DNA of 64,000 nucleotides from Schistocephalus solidus (taxonomy: Eukaryota; Platyhelminthes; Cestoda; Diphyllobothriidea; Diphyllobothriidae): contig WEDG01005356.1 in NCBI GenBank assembly GCA_017591395.1, positions 124,001-188,000 of the forward strand, read 5' to 3'. The stretch's first letter is position 1, and the number at the start of each line of letters is the position of its first letter. The position numbers were made by a program, and so were the translations under genes. Below, in pieces: positions 34,310-45,592 of this stretch. A model generated the notes under the pieces. It had not been told where the DNA came from. It saw nothing but the letters and a program-made list of their open reading frames with translations, and ran no database searches.

Positions 34310-35600
34310 AATAAAAGTCAGCAAAAATATAGCCCATAAACGAGAGTGGGGCTCGGTCTTATGTCAAAAATTATTGGCCTGTCAGTCTAATCTCCATTTC
34401 CTGTTAAATAAAAGAATCGATAATTAAGGTGACCATGACGTTCCCGAAGTAAAGCAATTTATTCTAATCGCTCCAGCATGGCTTCAGAACAGTGTACTCA
34501 TGTATTGGACGAAGATGGTAGTGTTGACGTCACCTACACTGATTTTAAGAAGGCATTTGACAGTGTTTCACACAAACTTCTAATCTTCAAATTATTTGAA
34601 ATAAGAAAAAGAAAATTGCTGCTGCCATTGATCGCATATTTTAATACAGAAATATTGCAAACTTTGTGCATCGATACCTAGAAATCAGCACTTCTACAGT
34701 TCTTAGTGGTGTCCCCTCAAGGCTCCAGCTTAGAGTCGTTACTCTTCTTAGTGCGCATTGACGACTGTTTCAATGACCTAGGTTGCAGCGCTGTCATGTT
34801 TGCAGACGATGTTTAAATGTGGAGGGCCATCAGTCCTGATGTTAATAGGCATGCACTTCAAGAGATTCTTAACCATCTTAGCAGCTGGTATGCTCGTTGG
34901 ATCATAAATATTAACGTCGGAAAGCGTGTGGTCCTTAGGCTCCGTACCGAAAGGACCAGTGAGAAGGATAATTCCTACCAATACCGTATTGATGGGCAGC
35001 CTCTTTCAATTGAAAAAGACCAGAAGGACCTCACTGTTCTGACAAACTCCTCACTTAAACCATCTTCACAGCGTTTAAAGGCAGCCAAACGCACGACACA
35101 GGTCTCATTTGCGCTCAGACGTGGATTTGGGCAGATCGATTGGGAAAAATTCCACAAAACCTACTGGAATTTGTTCGATCCCACTTAAAATATGCAGTCA
35201 AGGCCTGGCATCGGTGGTTTAAGAAGGATTATCTACAGCTGGAAGGAGTGCAGGTGAGGGCTACGAAAAAAGTGAAGAAACTTCGTCATCTGCCTTACGA
35301 AGCGGGACTGGCTAAACTTGATATTTTTCCTCTCAATTACAGGCAACTGCGCGCTTACCTCATACCAACCTACCGGAATGTCAGAAGCCGCGAGTGTGCC
35401 CTAGAATTTGCTGACATCTTCGAATCGTCTGGGACGGAACATCTGAGGGGTCATCCCTTTAAACTGCAGATAAAATTTGTCCCAATTAACTTCCGTCGGA
35501 ACGCCTTTTCGCAGAGAGTCATTGGAGCGTGAAACGGACTCTCTGACGATGTGATCCTTTCAGAAACTGTTGAAAATTTAAATGCAAACTAGAAACTCAT
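34310..35600 (+). pseudogene. LINE C reverse transcriptase
   Basis: Plus-strand frames show, in order, ARSYVKNYWPVSLIS (fingers), TDFKKAFDSVSHKLLIFKL (catalytic Asp), LVVSPQGSSL-like sequence in a shifted frame, VMFADDV (catalytic pair kept) followed by a stop, WYARWIININVGKRVVLRL and the C-terminal words LEGVQVRATKKVKKLRHLP, RHLPYEAGLAKLDIFPLNYR, HLRGHPFKLQIKF and FRRNAFSQRVIGA. Frames are 34,478-34,681, 34,817-35,188 and 35,140-35,532, with breaks between. Close to full length for the RT half, but dead. Confidence 0.88.
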
Positions 35601-35690
35601 TTGCTGAGAAACTATTGTACACATAATGAAGATTGTGTCAGTAGCGGCAGCTTGCGCCTGGCCCACGTATCAATAACGTAACATTTACAT

Positions 35691-37744
35691 TTGTCAGATT
35701 TACTGCTGTAAACGTTTATTCTATTAACGTTTTTAAACGTGAATAGGGGGCTCACGGGTGAAAGCCTTATTTCTTCGATTAAGTATCTTAAAGTTACTTA
35801 AAGTATCTCAGTTCACAATGTATTGAAACTTAACTGTGACGTTCCAACGAGGATGGCTTGAACCATGCAGAATATCGCAGGGACAAATATGAAAAATCGG
35901 CGTAAAAAAATCAGTAAACGTTAAACTCAGCAGAATAAATGGACATATATTTACAGGTAGGGTGCTTAGAATGTCTATTAAATGTCATTACTTTCGCATA
36001 TTTAACGAATAGCACAGCGTTATAACAATTAAGAATTTGTCCGTTTCATAACATTATGATCTATAAGTTTATACTCTATCCTCAGTGGTGAAGTGTCGTA
36101 TATAATGAACTGTTTTACATGAAAAACTGTATCTTGTCTTGTTGAAATGACGGTCTTTTTCAAAAAAGTATATTAAAGCATCTAGGTACGCAGAATACAT
36201 ATGAAGACTGTCATTATTTCACTTAATAAAAATTTGCCAAAATCTACTCGCGTGCCTCCATAGGGACGATTCCATAAATGATATACCCATACGAACTTAT
36301 ACCGATTCTCAGGTTATATGGGGCAATGCCAGTTGAGAATAATTCGGAATATCCCATGCATAGTACAAGTTAATTATGTATAATATGGGAAAAAAGTTCA
36401 AGTTCGGTTGGCTGCATAATATCAATGACCATCGTCATTGCCGTGCGTTGTGCCTGTTCGATAATGTTAATATCTTCACTCACCGACGGTGCCTGGGGCC
36501 ACCTTTTGTAATTTAAATGAAGAACGCTGAATACGCTTATTATTTTCCCAAGGAGTTCAGAAAAGCATTTTTAAAAGTGGTCTAGTCTATTGCAAAGTTA
36601 TATTCACCTATTAGACCATCTTCTTGCTTTTATCTGAAGATAGGCAGTCTGCAATTGTCCAGGTATGCAGATCTTGGTGTAGTATATTTTTGAAAAAAAA
36701 CGTTCAGTTCATATTTTAAACAAAACAATAGATTATTAATATTTGCTTGCAGTGTTTTTGTTTCGTCAGCACAGTTGCCTGTTTCGGGTAGTTATTCAGA
36801 TAAATCATAAAAAATATGAGACTACCCGGCGGAAAACACATACAAACTTTGCCTTTTTTAAATAGGTTTATTAAATATGTTTATTGATTTGGCACTGCTT
36901 GGGCGCCGTCCAATCCTTAGAACACAGGAAAAAACCTTAAACAAACTCCTCTTTTCATTAACCCCTTTTGATTTGGTTTGTTTGTTTACTTAAAAAGCAG
37001 TGTTCAAAAGGAAGAGTTTGTTTTAAGTAAAAAGACCTGTTTTCAAGGTTCAGAAATTGCAAAAATTGAAGTTAAAACAGCTTTACGGAATGGGGAGGAA
37101 TGTATGAGGTAAGAATGGTTAGAGTCAAGACTAGTCTGTTATTGACGTTCGAGAGTATTCATTTGACAGAGGTAGAAACGTCTGCGGTCGATTCGAAGGA
37201 TAAGTACTTCCAATCAGATGCGAGCGCAGTCGATTCCGGTGTGAGGTCTGCCGACTAATTAGACTTAGCTGACTGATTGCTTAAAAAGGTGGAAAAAGAT
37301 TAGGAGCAGGAAGAGTTCAACGGTAAGAAACTTTCAATGCAGTCCTACAGTCTTCATATTTGTATTAAATAACATAGTGTTGAATTATGTTTGATCTAGC
37401 TGTATAAACAACATGTACGATTCGTTTCATAACGCTATATCAAAACCTAGGCATGCGGCTCATTGCGCATTCGAATAACGTAGAGCATAAATGATGTTAA
37501 AACCGGAATAAATATGCTACTTATAGACCGAGATAAAAATATAATAAGTTTTGCAGGTTATTTTTTAAGCAAATTGTTTGACAATCATAAAATTATAGAA
37601 AAAAATAAAGACGCTTTCCAAAACTTTTTTTTAAAAATGTAAAATTATCATAACTTTTTAAATAAGTTTTAAAAATTTAAAAAAGCTGCTTTTTAGATAA
37701 TAGGTATTTAAATCATTAAATTGAAAGCCCTTGTGCATAACCAG
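35691..37744. other. Non-coding between LINEs C and Z1
   Basis: AT-rich sequence with no recognised gene. It contains a small inverted repeat at 36,929-37,030 (listed separately). The last bases hold the candidate target-site duplication of Z1. Confidence 0.5.
36929..37030. repeat. Imperfect foldback repeat
   Basis: cttaaacaaactcctctttt near 36,933 is nearly the reverse complement of aaaaggaagagtttgtttta at 37,006-37,025, with about 50 bases between the arms. Confidence 0.55.
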
Positions 37745-38368
37745 AGGACAGGTATTCATGAGTCTTGTAGGTGTCTTGTGGGGTGTAGGTGTACTAGTTA
37801 GGGGCATCACCACACAACTTGCATTTGGTCGCTCCATTTGTCTCGTACAGGTGGTGAATGCTCCTGTGGCCGCCTCTAAGTGGTACCCAAATCTCACCTG
37901 TGGCTCCTCGAAGTTGGGTTCTTCCCAGCGGCCACACCCCGGGCAACCGTCACGACCGGCGGGCTTAACCAGGTGAGGGTCTCCGGTGTTGTGTGTGCCT
38001 CCACACCCGGTATGTCTGACTCCCGAACTTCCCACCTCCCCCCCTCTCAAAAAGTCCTACGGTGGGGGCGACAGCAACCCCGTAGGCGGCCTAGTCTAAC
38101 TCGGGTCGTTCTCCCACTAAAACAAATCCGTGACCCATAGTGGAGTTCGGCAGCCGTCTGGGATGTCCGAGCAGCCCTATTTAGGGACAGCACTGCTTGC
38201 CTCCTCGCGGAGGAAGGGGCTAGAAAATTTACCCTAAAAATTGATAGGTCTCACGTCATCTGCAGCCGGCCGCGGCTCGCAGATCGCAAACTACGCGGTC
38301 GTAAAACTCAAACAAACAACAATACCCACCGTCCCCATCCCCCTCGCCATACTCTCCAGACTGCTCGG
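37745..38368 (+). promoter_or_regulatory. 5' UTR of LINE Z1, presumed internal promoter region
   Basis: GC-rich leader without a conserved open frame between the AT-rich flank and the start of the endonuclease frame. APE LINEs carry an internal promoter in this position; I see no specific element I can name. Short complementary words (ccgcggctcg, cctcctcgcggagg) could fold. Confidence 0.45.
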
Positions 38369-39220
38369 TTGAGTCCACTCACACTAGCAGCCTGGAATGT
38401 TCTTTCCCTTTTAGACAATCCTAGGAGCAACCGGCCCGAATGGAGGACGGCGCTAGTAGCTCGGGAACTGGCGTGCTACAAGGTGGACATTGCTGCTCTC
38501 AGCGAGATCCGATTCTCTGAGCACTGTCAGCTGGAGGAGGTGGGGGCCGGCTACACCTTCTTATGGAACGGCCGGCCAAAGGCAGAGCGACGCGACGCTG
38601 GTGTTGCCTTTGCCATCCGTAACGACATCGTGGGACGTCTGCCCTGTCTGCTGTAGGGTATCAATGATCGCCTGATGAGCCTCCGCCTGCCTCTTCGGGG
38701 AGACCAGTTCGCCACCATCATCAGCGCCTACGCTCCCCCAATGACAAGCTCTGATGCGGCGAATGACAAATTCTACGAGGACCTGCACGCCTTGCTGGCA
38801 ACTGTGCCGAAAGAGGACAAGTTAATTGTACTTGGTGACTTCAATGCCCGCGTCGGGACGGACCACTCTGCCTGGCAGGGAGTGCTGTGTCCCCACGGTC
38901 TCGGTAGCTGTAACGATAACGGCCTCTATCTTCTGCGCACGTGTGCGGAATACCGTCTCCTGCTGACCAACACCTTCTTCCGCCTTCCGACGCGGGAGAA
39001 GGCCACGTGGATGTACCCTCGGTCGCGGCGCTGGCATCTGCTGGACTATGTTCTCGTCCGGAGGCAAGATCGACAGGACTTGCTGGTTACCAAGGCGATC
39101 CGCGATGCCGATGGTTGGACAGATCACCACCTCGTCATCTCCCAGATGAGGCTCCGACTGCAACCCCGACGAAGGCCCCAAGGTAAGAGGCCGCCATGTA
39201 AGTTAAATACTCTTTATTAA
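38369..39220 (+). pseudogene. LINE Z1 AP endonuclease
   Basis: The plus-strand frame reads LAAWNVLSLLDNPRSNRPEW, IAALSEIRF (active-site Glu), AGYTFLWNGRP, a single in-frame TAG at 38,654, then [40 protein letters not shown] (catalytic Asp/Asn), [20 protein letters not shown] and [17 protein letters not shown] (Asp-His pair). All catalytic residues are kept, so with one codon change the domain would be open. The frame ends at 39,220 by a frameshift and continues in another frame at 39,223. Confidence 0.92.
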
Positions 39221-39222
39221 GT

Positions 39223-41788
39223 ATGCCTGCCCACTGTTTTGATTTCAGCAACCAAATAACCGGGAAACAGGAGGACCTGCATACTCCAGATGATAACGCT
39301 ACAGTGGAGACACGATGGAGTCAACTGCGAAATGTCATCCAGTCCACCGCCCGCGATGTTCTCGGACGCGCACTCCGTCGACACCAGGACTGGTTTGATG
39401 ACAATAACGCCGACATCAGCAACTTACTCGCGGAGAAGAGTGGACTACACAAAGCCTGCATGGACCTTCGGACTGACGCCACCAAAGCAGCCTCTTCAGA
39501 TGCCGGTGCCTTGTACAACAACGGCTGCGGGAGCTGCAGGATGCCTGGATGATCCGAAAGGCTGAGGAAATCCAGGGGTGTGCGGACCGCAATGAAATGA
39601 AAAACTTTTTCAAAGCCTTCAAGGCCATCTACGGCCCGTGTATCAAGGGGTTCGTACCGCTGCTCAGCTCTGACGCCACAACACTGCTAACAGAGAAATC
39701 GCAAATTCTGAAGCGCTGGGTCCAGCACTTTAGAAATGTCCTTAATTGATCATCAGCCACCTCCGATGCTGCCATTGACCGGCTCCCTCAAGTGGACACA
39801 AACAATGACCTTGATCTGCCGCCTTCCCTACCAGAAACCATCCGGGCAGTGCAGCAGCTTTCCAGTGGTAAAGCACCGGGATCCGACGCAATCCCACCGG
39901 AAGTCTACAAGCACGGTGGGCCCCGGCTGATGGCAGAAATCACAACACTCTTCCAGGAGATGTTGCGCCAAGGACAAATTCCTCAGGATTTAAAGACGCG
40001 ACCATCGTCCATCTCTACAAACGGAAGGGGAACCGGCAACTCTGTGATAATCACAGAGGCATGTCGTTGCTCAACATCACCGCGAAGATCTTCGCCCGTA
40101 TCCTTCTCAGTCGTCTTAACGGTCACCTAAAGCTGGCCTGCTCCAAGAAAACCAATGTGGCTTCCGCCGACACCGCGTAACAACCGATATGATCTTTGCC
40201 ACCCGCCAGCTACAAGAGAAGTGTCAGGAGATGCGAACTCCCCTATACACGACCTTCGTGGATCTACCGAAAGCCTTTGATATGGTGAATCGTGATGGAG
40301 TGTGGCAAGTCATGCAGAAATTTGGTTGTCCTGAGCGGTTCACGCACATGGTGCATCAGCTTCATGACGGGATGACGGCGCGCGTCACTGACAACAGGAC
40401 GGTATCCAGAGGCATTCGCAGTGAACAATGGAGTGAAGCAGGGCTGCGTACTGGCCCCCACCCTCTTCAGTCTCATGTTCACGGCTATGCTGATGGAGGC
40501 CTACCGTGACGAGCAGCCTGGTGTCCGCATCGCCTACAGAACTGACGGGCACCTTCTCAACAGTTGGCGTATGCAGGCACCAACGCGCGTGTCTACGACT
40601 ACAGTCCATGACTTGCTCTTCGCGGACGACTGCGCCCTTTACACCGTGACGGAGGAGGACATGCAAAGGAGCATGGACCTCTTCGCCGAAGGCTGCTCCG
40701 ATTTTGGATTAACAATCAGTACAGCCAAAACGGTTGTCATGCACCAGCCGCCACCCAGCGGGGAATACAATGCTCCTTGAATCAATGTCAACGGTGCTCA
40801 ACTCAAAAACGTGGAAACCTTCGCTTATCTAGAAGGCACGATGTCGCGCAACATGATAATCGATGACGATGTTGCCCAACGGATCTCCAAAGCTAGTCAG
40901 GCCTTCGACCGTCTGCAGGCCTCCGTGTGGAATCGCCACAGTATTCACCTGAACCCCAAACGGAAGATGTACAAGGCCGTCGTCTTGACGACACTCCTTT
41001 ACGGAGCGGAAACCTGGACCGTCTACTCGAACCAAACCAGGAAGCTGAATCACTTTCATCTTAGCTGCCTCCGCAGAATACTAAAGCTGAGATGGCAAGA
41101 CAGGATCCCGGACACGAAAGTCCTGGAGCGGACCGGAATCCTTAGCATCCATGCCATACTGAGGCAAGTGCAACTGCGATGGACCAGCCACTTTGTAAGA
41201 ATGGACGACGAGCGACTACCCAAACGACTTTTATACGGAGATGTCGTTACGGGTTCTCGCCAGCAGGGAGGTCAAAAACGACGCTACAAGGACACTTTGA
41301 AGAAATTGCTGAAGCAATTGCAAATCAACTCGGTGACCTGGGAGGACCTCACCCAGGATAGACCGGCATGGAGAAGAACAGTGAAGACTGGTTCAGCAAT
41401 CTATGAGGCCAACCGGATCGCCGCCGCCAAGGCTAAAAGAGCGGCACGAAAGTCACCAGCGCCCCGGACCAACACCGCTAATGACCAGGCCCTGCCAACA
41501 TGCCCGCGCTGTCAACGCATCTTCCGCACGCGAATCGGCCTGGTTGAACATCTTCGGACGCAATGCACCAACAATCCGACAATTCCAATTTCTACGTCAA
41601 ATTCTGCCAACCCCCCTTCTGACTCTCCCACCCTCACTCCTGGCATCAATTCCATTACTCTCACCATCATAGAGACTACATCCATCTACCCATCGCCTGC
41701 TACCCCCACCACCGCAACCACCACCGCTGCCCGCGCTGTCAACATCTTCCGCGCGCGAATCGGCCTGGTTGAACATCTTCGGACCTGA
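39223..41788 (+). pseudogene. LINE Z1 linker, reverse transcriptase and first zinc finger
   Basis: Successive frames: linker (39,223-39,749) with ETRWSQLRNVIQSTARDVLG and EMKNFFKAFKAIYGPC; fingers (39,750-40,130) with LSSGKAPGSDAIPPEVYKHG; palm (40,189-40,780) with TTFVDLPKAFDMVNRDGVW, NNGVKQGCVLAPTLFSLMF and DLLFADDCALYT (FADD kept); thumb and C-terminal part (40,811-41,500) with [17 protein letters not shown] and [19 protein letters not shown]; then the finger [18 protein letters not shown]. Frameshifts lie near 39,545, 40,005, 40,150 and 40,410, and stops at 39,747 and 40,778. The stop at 40,778 is shared with Z2. Confidence 0.92.
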
Positions 41789-41838
41789 CATGCCACAATC
41801 CGACAATTCCAATTTCTACATCAAATTCTGCCATCGAC
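41502..41838 (+). repeat. Internal duplication of the first-finger segment in Z1
   Basis: The segment 41,502-41,619 (cgcgctgtcaacgcatcttc through caatttctacgtcaaattctg) recurs at 41,728-41,838 with about 90 percent identity. Z2 has it once (44,780-44,897). The second copy replaces the Thr-rich linker end at exactly the point where Z1 and Z2 stop matching. Confidence 0.85.
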
Positions 41839-42440
41839 TGCGATCGCCTGGCTCGCGAAGCGTCGAGGAAAGTTCCGTTAGCCGCCGTCATGGGGACTAC
41901 GTCCGTCTGCAACAAATAAGCGTAACCTTACTTGATACCCGCCGCGGCTTCGGCCTTCGCTGCCGCCGCCGTCGGCGTTGGATCTCTCTAAACACGGTAT
42001 CGATCTTTACCGCACGTTCACTAATAAAGCGTCGTGCGGTTGGTTAATTGCGTCGTTGCGGGGACCGTTCGGACCGGTTTAGCGCGGACACGCCGTCGCG
42101 CGGCGGATCGTTAAACATCGCGGCATAAACGTTATTAGGTTTGAAATGGTGGTTTTGGACGTTGTCGTGCGATGCGCGCGGTGGGCTGACGCCGTTGGCA
42201 TAAAATGGCTGGTTTGATGGAACGATCGATGCGGTAGCGGGACGTGGGTAGCGGCTGCGACAAAATGGGCGATAAACGGACGGTTAGCGCGGATGGACGG
42301 TAGGGGCGTTTGGCATGGCGGCGGACGTTTGGGATAGAAAATGGGCGATGGGTTGGCAGGACGAGGTCGTGGCTCACTGCCTGTACCCATTGCATCGTCG
42401 TATGGGTCTTGAACGGGACATGGTGGGATAATATGGCGAT
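41839..42440. other. CpG-rich block of unknown origin inside Z1
   Basis: About 600 bp with very high CpG content and unlike both the flanking element and the rest of the window. In 42,121-42,360 roughly three quarters of plus-strand cytosines are in CG. At the matching place Z2 has the finger tail (45,040-45,600), of nearly the same total length. Minus-strand open frames (42,079-42,390 and 42,135-42,395) are Pro/Arg/Thr-rich and resemble no protein I know. Confidence 0.6.
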
Positions 42441-42464
42441 CGTTGCGGTGGAGCTAGGTTGTTA

Positions 42465-43845
42465 AGGTTTGACTGGTTGGACAGAATCAAACAACGATAC
42501 TTCTCCATATCCAGTTAGTGAATCCTGGTGTGTCCGTTATGGGGGCCAGGTCGTGTTGTGGCGCGCAAAGACGGGTACGCCGATCCGTCAGCCAATGCGC
42601 CTACTCCTACATCAGGCAACTGACCGGCTAAGACAGTGTCTGATGGTGGGGGTTGGGGAGATAGTGAGGTCGACAGCTCAGCGCATGTTCCTCACTGTAA
42701 ACAATCTGACGCGTTTTAAACTATAACAGTGCGCTAAAAGCCGTGGCTTGGAAGGTTGCCAACTGACGGGATAACTCGGACCGCGTGGTCAGCCCAATGT
42801 GTGTTTTGTGTCGAGTGGCTGACTGGCGGACTAAGAGTCAGGTTGCAATGGCTTCTTCTTAATGTGGTCATTATTTCACTCCCACTTTGTGGGATCCGAG
42901 CCAGGTGTGGTGGTACGCCCAGGGGCGGCTCCGGCCGCACTAGCCACATGCGCCCTCTCCCATCTCCGGTCTTCTTGCCTGTGTCATTTGACCGGGCTCA
43001 GGTGGGGAGGAGAAGAGAGTGCGGTAACGTTGAGTGCCGCGGTTGGAAGGTTTCCAACTGTAATTACAGTCAGACCTCGCAGTTAGTCCAATGTGTGTTG
43101 TGTGGAGTGGCTGACTGATGGTCTGAGAGTCAGGCTGCGATGGCTCCTTCTTAACGTGACCTCTAGCTTTCTCACATGTGAGATGTAAGCCGTTCAACCC
43201 CCTGTTGTGTGTAATCCTGGTGCTTGTGTTTGGGGGGCCAGGTCGTGTACGTAGAACACGTAGACGAGGTTACCAGCAGCTGTTCTCGCTTCCGCATCGG
43301 ACAACTGACCGGCTCGGACAGTGGTCTGATTGTGGGGGTGGGGGAGAGAGTAAGGTCGAGAGCTAAACGTATTTTCCTCACTATCGACAATCTGACGCGC
43401 TTTAAACTATCACGGTGCGCTAAAAGGCAAGGCTTGGAAGGTTGCCAACTGACGGGATAACTCGGACCGCGTGGTCAGCCCAATGTGTGTTTTGTGTGGA
43501 GTGGCTGACTGGTGGACTTAGAGTCAGGTTGCAATGGCTCCTTCTTAATGTGGCCTTTACGGCACTCCCACTCCGTGGGATCCGAGCTAGGTGTGGTGGC
43601 ACGCCCAAGGGCGGCTTCGGCCGCGCCAGCCACCTGCGTCCTCTCCCGCCTCCGGTCTCCTTGAATCTGTCTTGACACCGGGCTCAGGTGGGGGAGGAGG
43701 AGAGAGTGCGGTAGCTGCAGCGCAAGGTTACTATCAATTTAAACTAATTCACGCGCAAGTCACCGTCTCTGCACCACTTGATGTGAAGCATACGGTTGAC
43801 CTCGTCGAAATCGACGGTCGAACTGCCATATAGGTGTCTTGTAAG
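42465..43845 (+). repeat. 3' UTR of LINE Z1 with reiterated module
   Basis: A module of about 130 bp (ccgtggcttggaaggttgcc, cgtggtcagcccaatgtgtg, gtggctgactgg, ggctccttcttaatgtgg) occurs at 42,738-42,870, 43,036-43,165 and 43,427-43,555. The part 42,510-43,010 is nearly identical to 45,810-46,310 in Z2. The end, with catacggttgacctcgtcga, matches the 3' end of Z2 and the solo fragment near 1,975. Confidence 0.88.
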
Positions 43846-45592
43846 CGTTTGCAGGCTCCAACGCGCGTGTCTACGACTACAGTCCATGACTTGCTCTTTG
43901 CGGACGACTGCGCCCTTTACACCGTGACGGAGGAGGACATGCAAAGGAGCATGGACCTCTTTGCCGAAGGCTGCTCCGATTTTGGATTAACAATCAGTAC
44001 AGCCAAAACGGTTGTCATGCACCAGCCGCCACCCAGCGGGGAATACAATGCTCCTTGAATCAATGTCAATGGTGCTCTGCACAAAAACGTGGAAACCTTC
44101 GCTTATCTAGAAGGCACGATGTCGCGCAACATGATAATCGATGACGATGTTGCCCAACGGATCTCCAAAGCTAGTCAGGCCTTCGACCGTCTGCAGGCCT
44201 CCGTGTGGAATCGCCACAGTTTTCACCTGAACCCCAAACGGAAGATGTACAAGGCCGTCGTCTTGACGACACTCCTTTACGGAGCGGAAACCTGGACCGT
44301 CTACTCGAACCAAACCAGGAAGCTGAATCACTTTCATCTCAGCTGCCTCCGCAGAATACTAAAGCTGAGATGGCAAGACAGGATCCCGGACACGAAAGTC
44401 CTGGAGCGGACCGGAATCCTTAGCATCCATGCCATACTGAGGCAAGTGCAACTGCGATGGACCAGCCACTTTGTAAGAATGGACGACGAGCGACTACCCA
44501 AACGACTTTTATACGGAGATGTCGTTACGGGTTCTCGCCAGCAGGGAGGTCAAAAACGACGCTACAAAAACACTTTGAAGAAATTGCTGAAGCAATTGCA
44601 AATCAACTCGGTGACCTGGGAGGACCTCGCCCAGGATAGACCGGCATGGAGAAGAACAGTGAAGACTGGTTCAGCAATCTATGAGGCCAACCGGATCGCC
44701 GCCGCCAAGGCTAAAAGAGCGGCACGAAAGTCACCAGCGCCCCGGACCAACACCGCCAATGCCCAGGCCCTGCCAACATGCCCGCGCTGTCAACGCATCT
44801 TCCGCACGCGAATCGGCCTGGTTGAACATCTTCGGACGCAATGCACCAACAATCCGACAATTCCAATTTCTATGTCAAATTCTGCCAACCCCCCTTCTGA
44901 CTCTCCCACCCTCACTCCTGGCATCAATTCCATTACTCTCACAATCATAGAGACCACATCCATCTACCCATCGCCTGCTACCCCCACCACCGCAACCACC
45001 ACCGCCTTCGCCTTCACTACCACCACCATCAGCAATTGAGAATCTCTCCTAAGCTGTACTCAATGCGACCGCACATTCACCTCACGCATCGGCCTGGTCG
45101 GTCACTTGCGAATACATCGTACAGAGACCGGTGAGCCAGTGCCTTAAACACCATCACACAGCAGAGATCGTCGCCTCCACTGCCCTCACTGTCCTCGCGC
45201 ATTCACTCTTCGCATGGGCCTATTCGGTCACATGCGCATCCATTACAGCGGAATACACCACAATGCCGACAACACCGATACACCACGCACACCCTCCGCT
45301 CCTGCAATTCTTATCGGCCCCTGACACCCCCACTACCATGAATGACATCCCCCCAGCCTCTACCGATTTCTCCGGCCCACACTGCGCCCGCAACTTCAAC
45401 TCACGCATCGGCCTAGTCAGCCACCTGCAAATCTATCGCACGGAGGCTGGCAAACCAGTGCCTGGGGCTCCGACATACAGCCGACGCGCCCGCCTTCACT
45501 GCCCTCACTGCTCACGCACATTTACACACCGCATGGGCCTATTAGGACACATGCGCCTCCACGACAACCTCCGGTTAACCACCGGAGGCTAA
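43846..45592 (+). pseudogene. LINE Z2 RT C-terminal half with five-finger tail
   Basis: The frame 43,846-45,039 starts at the palm (DLLFADDCALYT), passes the TGA at 44,056 shared with Z1, and continues through the thumb to a C2HC finger ([18 protein letters not shown], about 44,778-44,846) and a Ser/Pro/Thr-rich linker, stopping at 45,037. In other frames follow CTQCDRTFTSRIGLVGHLRI (45,056), CPHCPRAFTLRMGLFGHMRI (45,177), a finger with its first Cys lost (GPHCARNFNSRIGLVSHLQI, 45,378) and CPHCSRTFTHRMGLLGHMRL (45,498), ending LTTGG at 45,592. The fingers likely bind nucleic acid (inference). Frameshifts make it a pseudogene. Confidence 0.9.

Larger units (their letters stand above)
30640..35690 (+). 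mobile_element. LINE C (CR1/Jockey type), split by D1 and D2
   Basis: Plus-strand order: ORF1 C-terminal part (30,640-31,090), AP endonuclease (31,300-31,948), insertion D1 on the opposite strand (31,949-33,118), endonuclease end and linker (33,119-33,870), insertion D2 on the opposite strand (33,885-34,305), RT (34,310-35,190), C-terminal region (35,140-35,600) and a short 3' part. It is related to A1, F1 and F2 but is a separate lineage. The 3' limit is uncertain. Confidence 0.8.
37745..43845 (+). mobile_element. LINE Z1 (RTE-like, zinc-finger tail), 5'-complete copy
   Basis: GC-richer than its surroundings. Order: 5' UTR (37,745-38,368), endonuclease (38,369-39,220), linker and RT (39,223-41,500), one C2HC finger (41,502-41,570), a partial duplication of that finger region, a CpG-rich block in place of the rest of the finger tail (41,839-42,440), and a 3' UTR with reiterated modules (42,465-43,845). 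Z2 follows directly. The clade assignment (RTE-like APE LINE) is from the endonuclease and RT words and is inference. Confidence 0.85.

Noticed and set aside
39182..39252. Intron-like sequence in Z1 (aggtaagag ... ttttgatttcag)
   Set aside because: The sequence between continues the expected protein (GKRPP, then after a one-frame shift LPAHCFDFSNQ), so it is a frameshifted coding stretch, and LINE RNAs would not keep an intron.
41597..41812. Gly/Ser-rich antisense frame across the Z1 linker
   Set aside because: It is the complement of the Thr/Pro-rich linker and finger codons of the plus-strand element.
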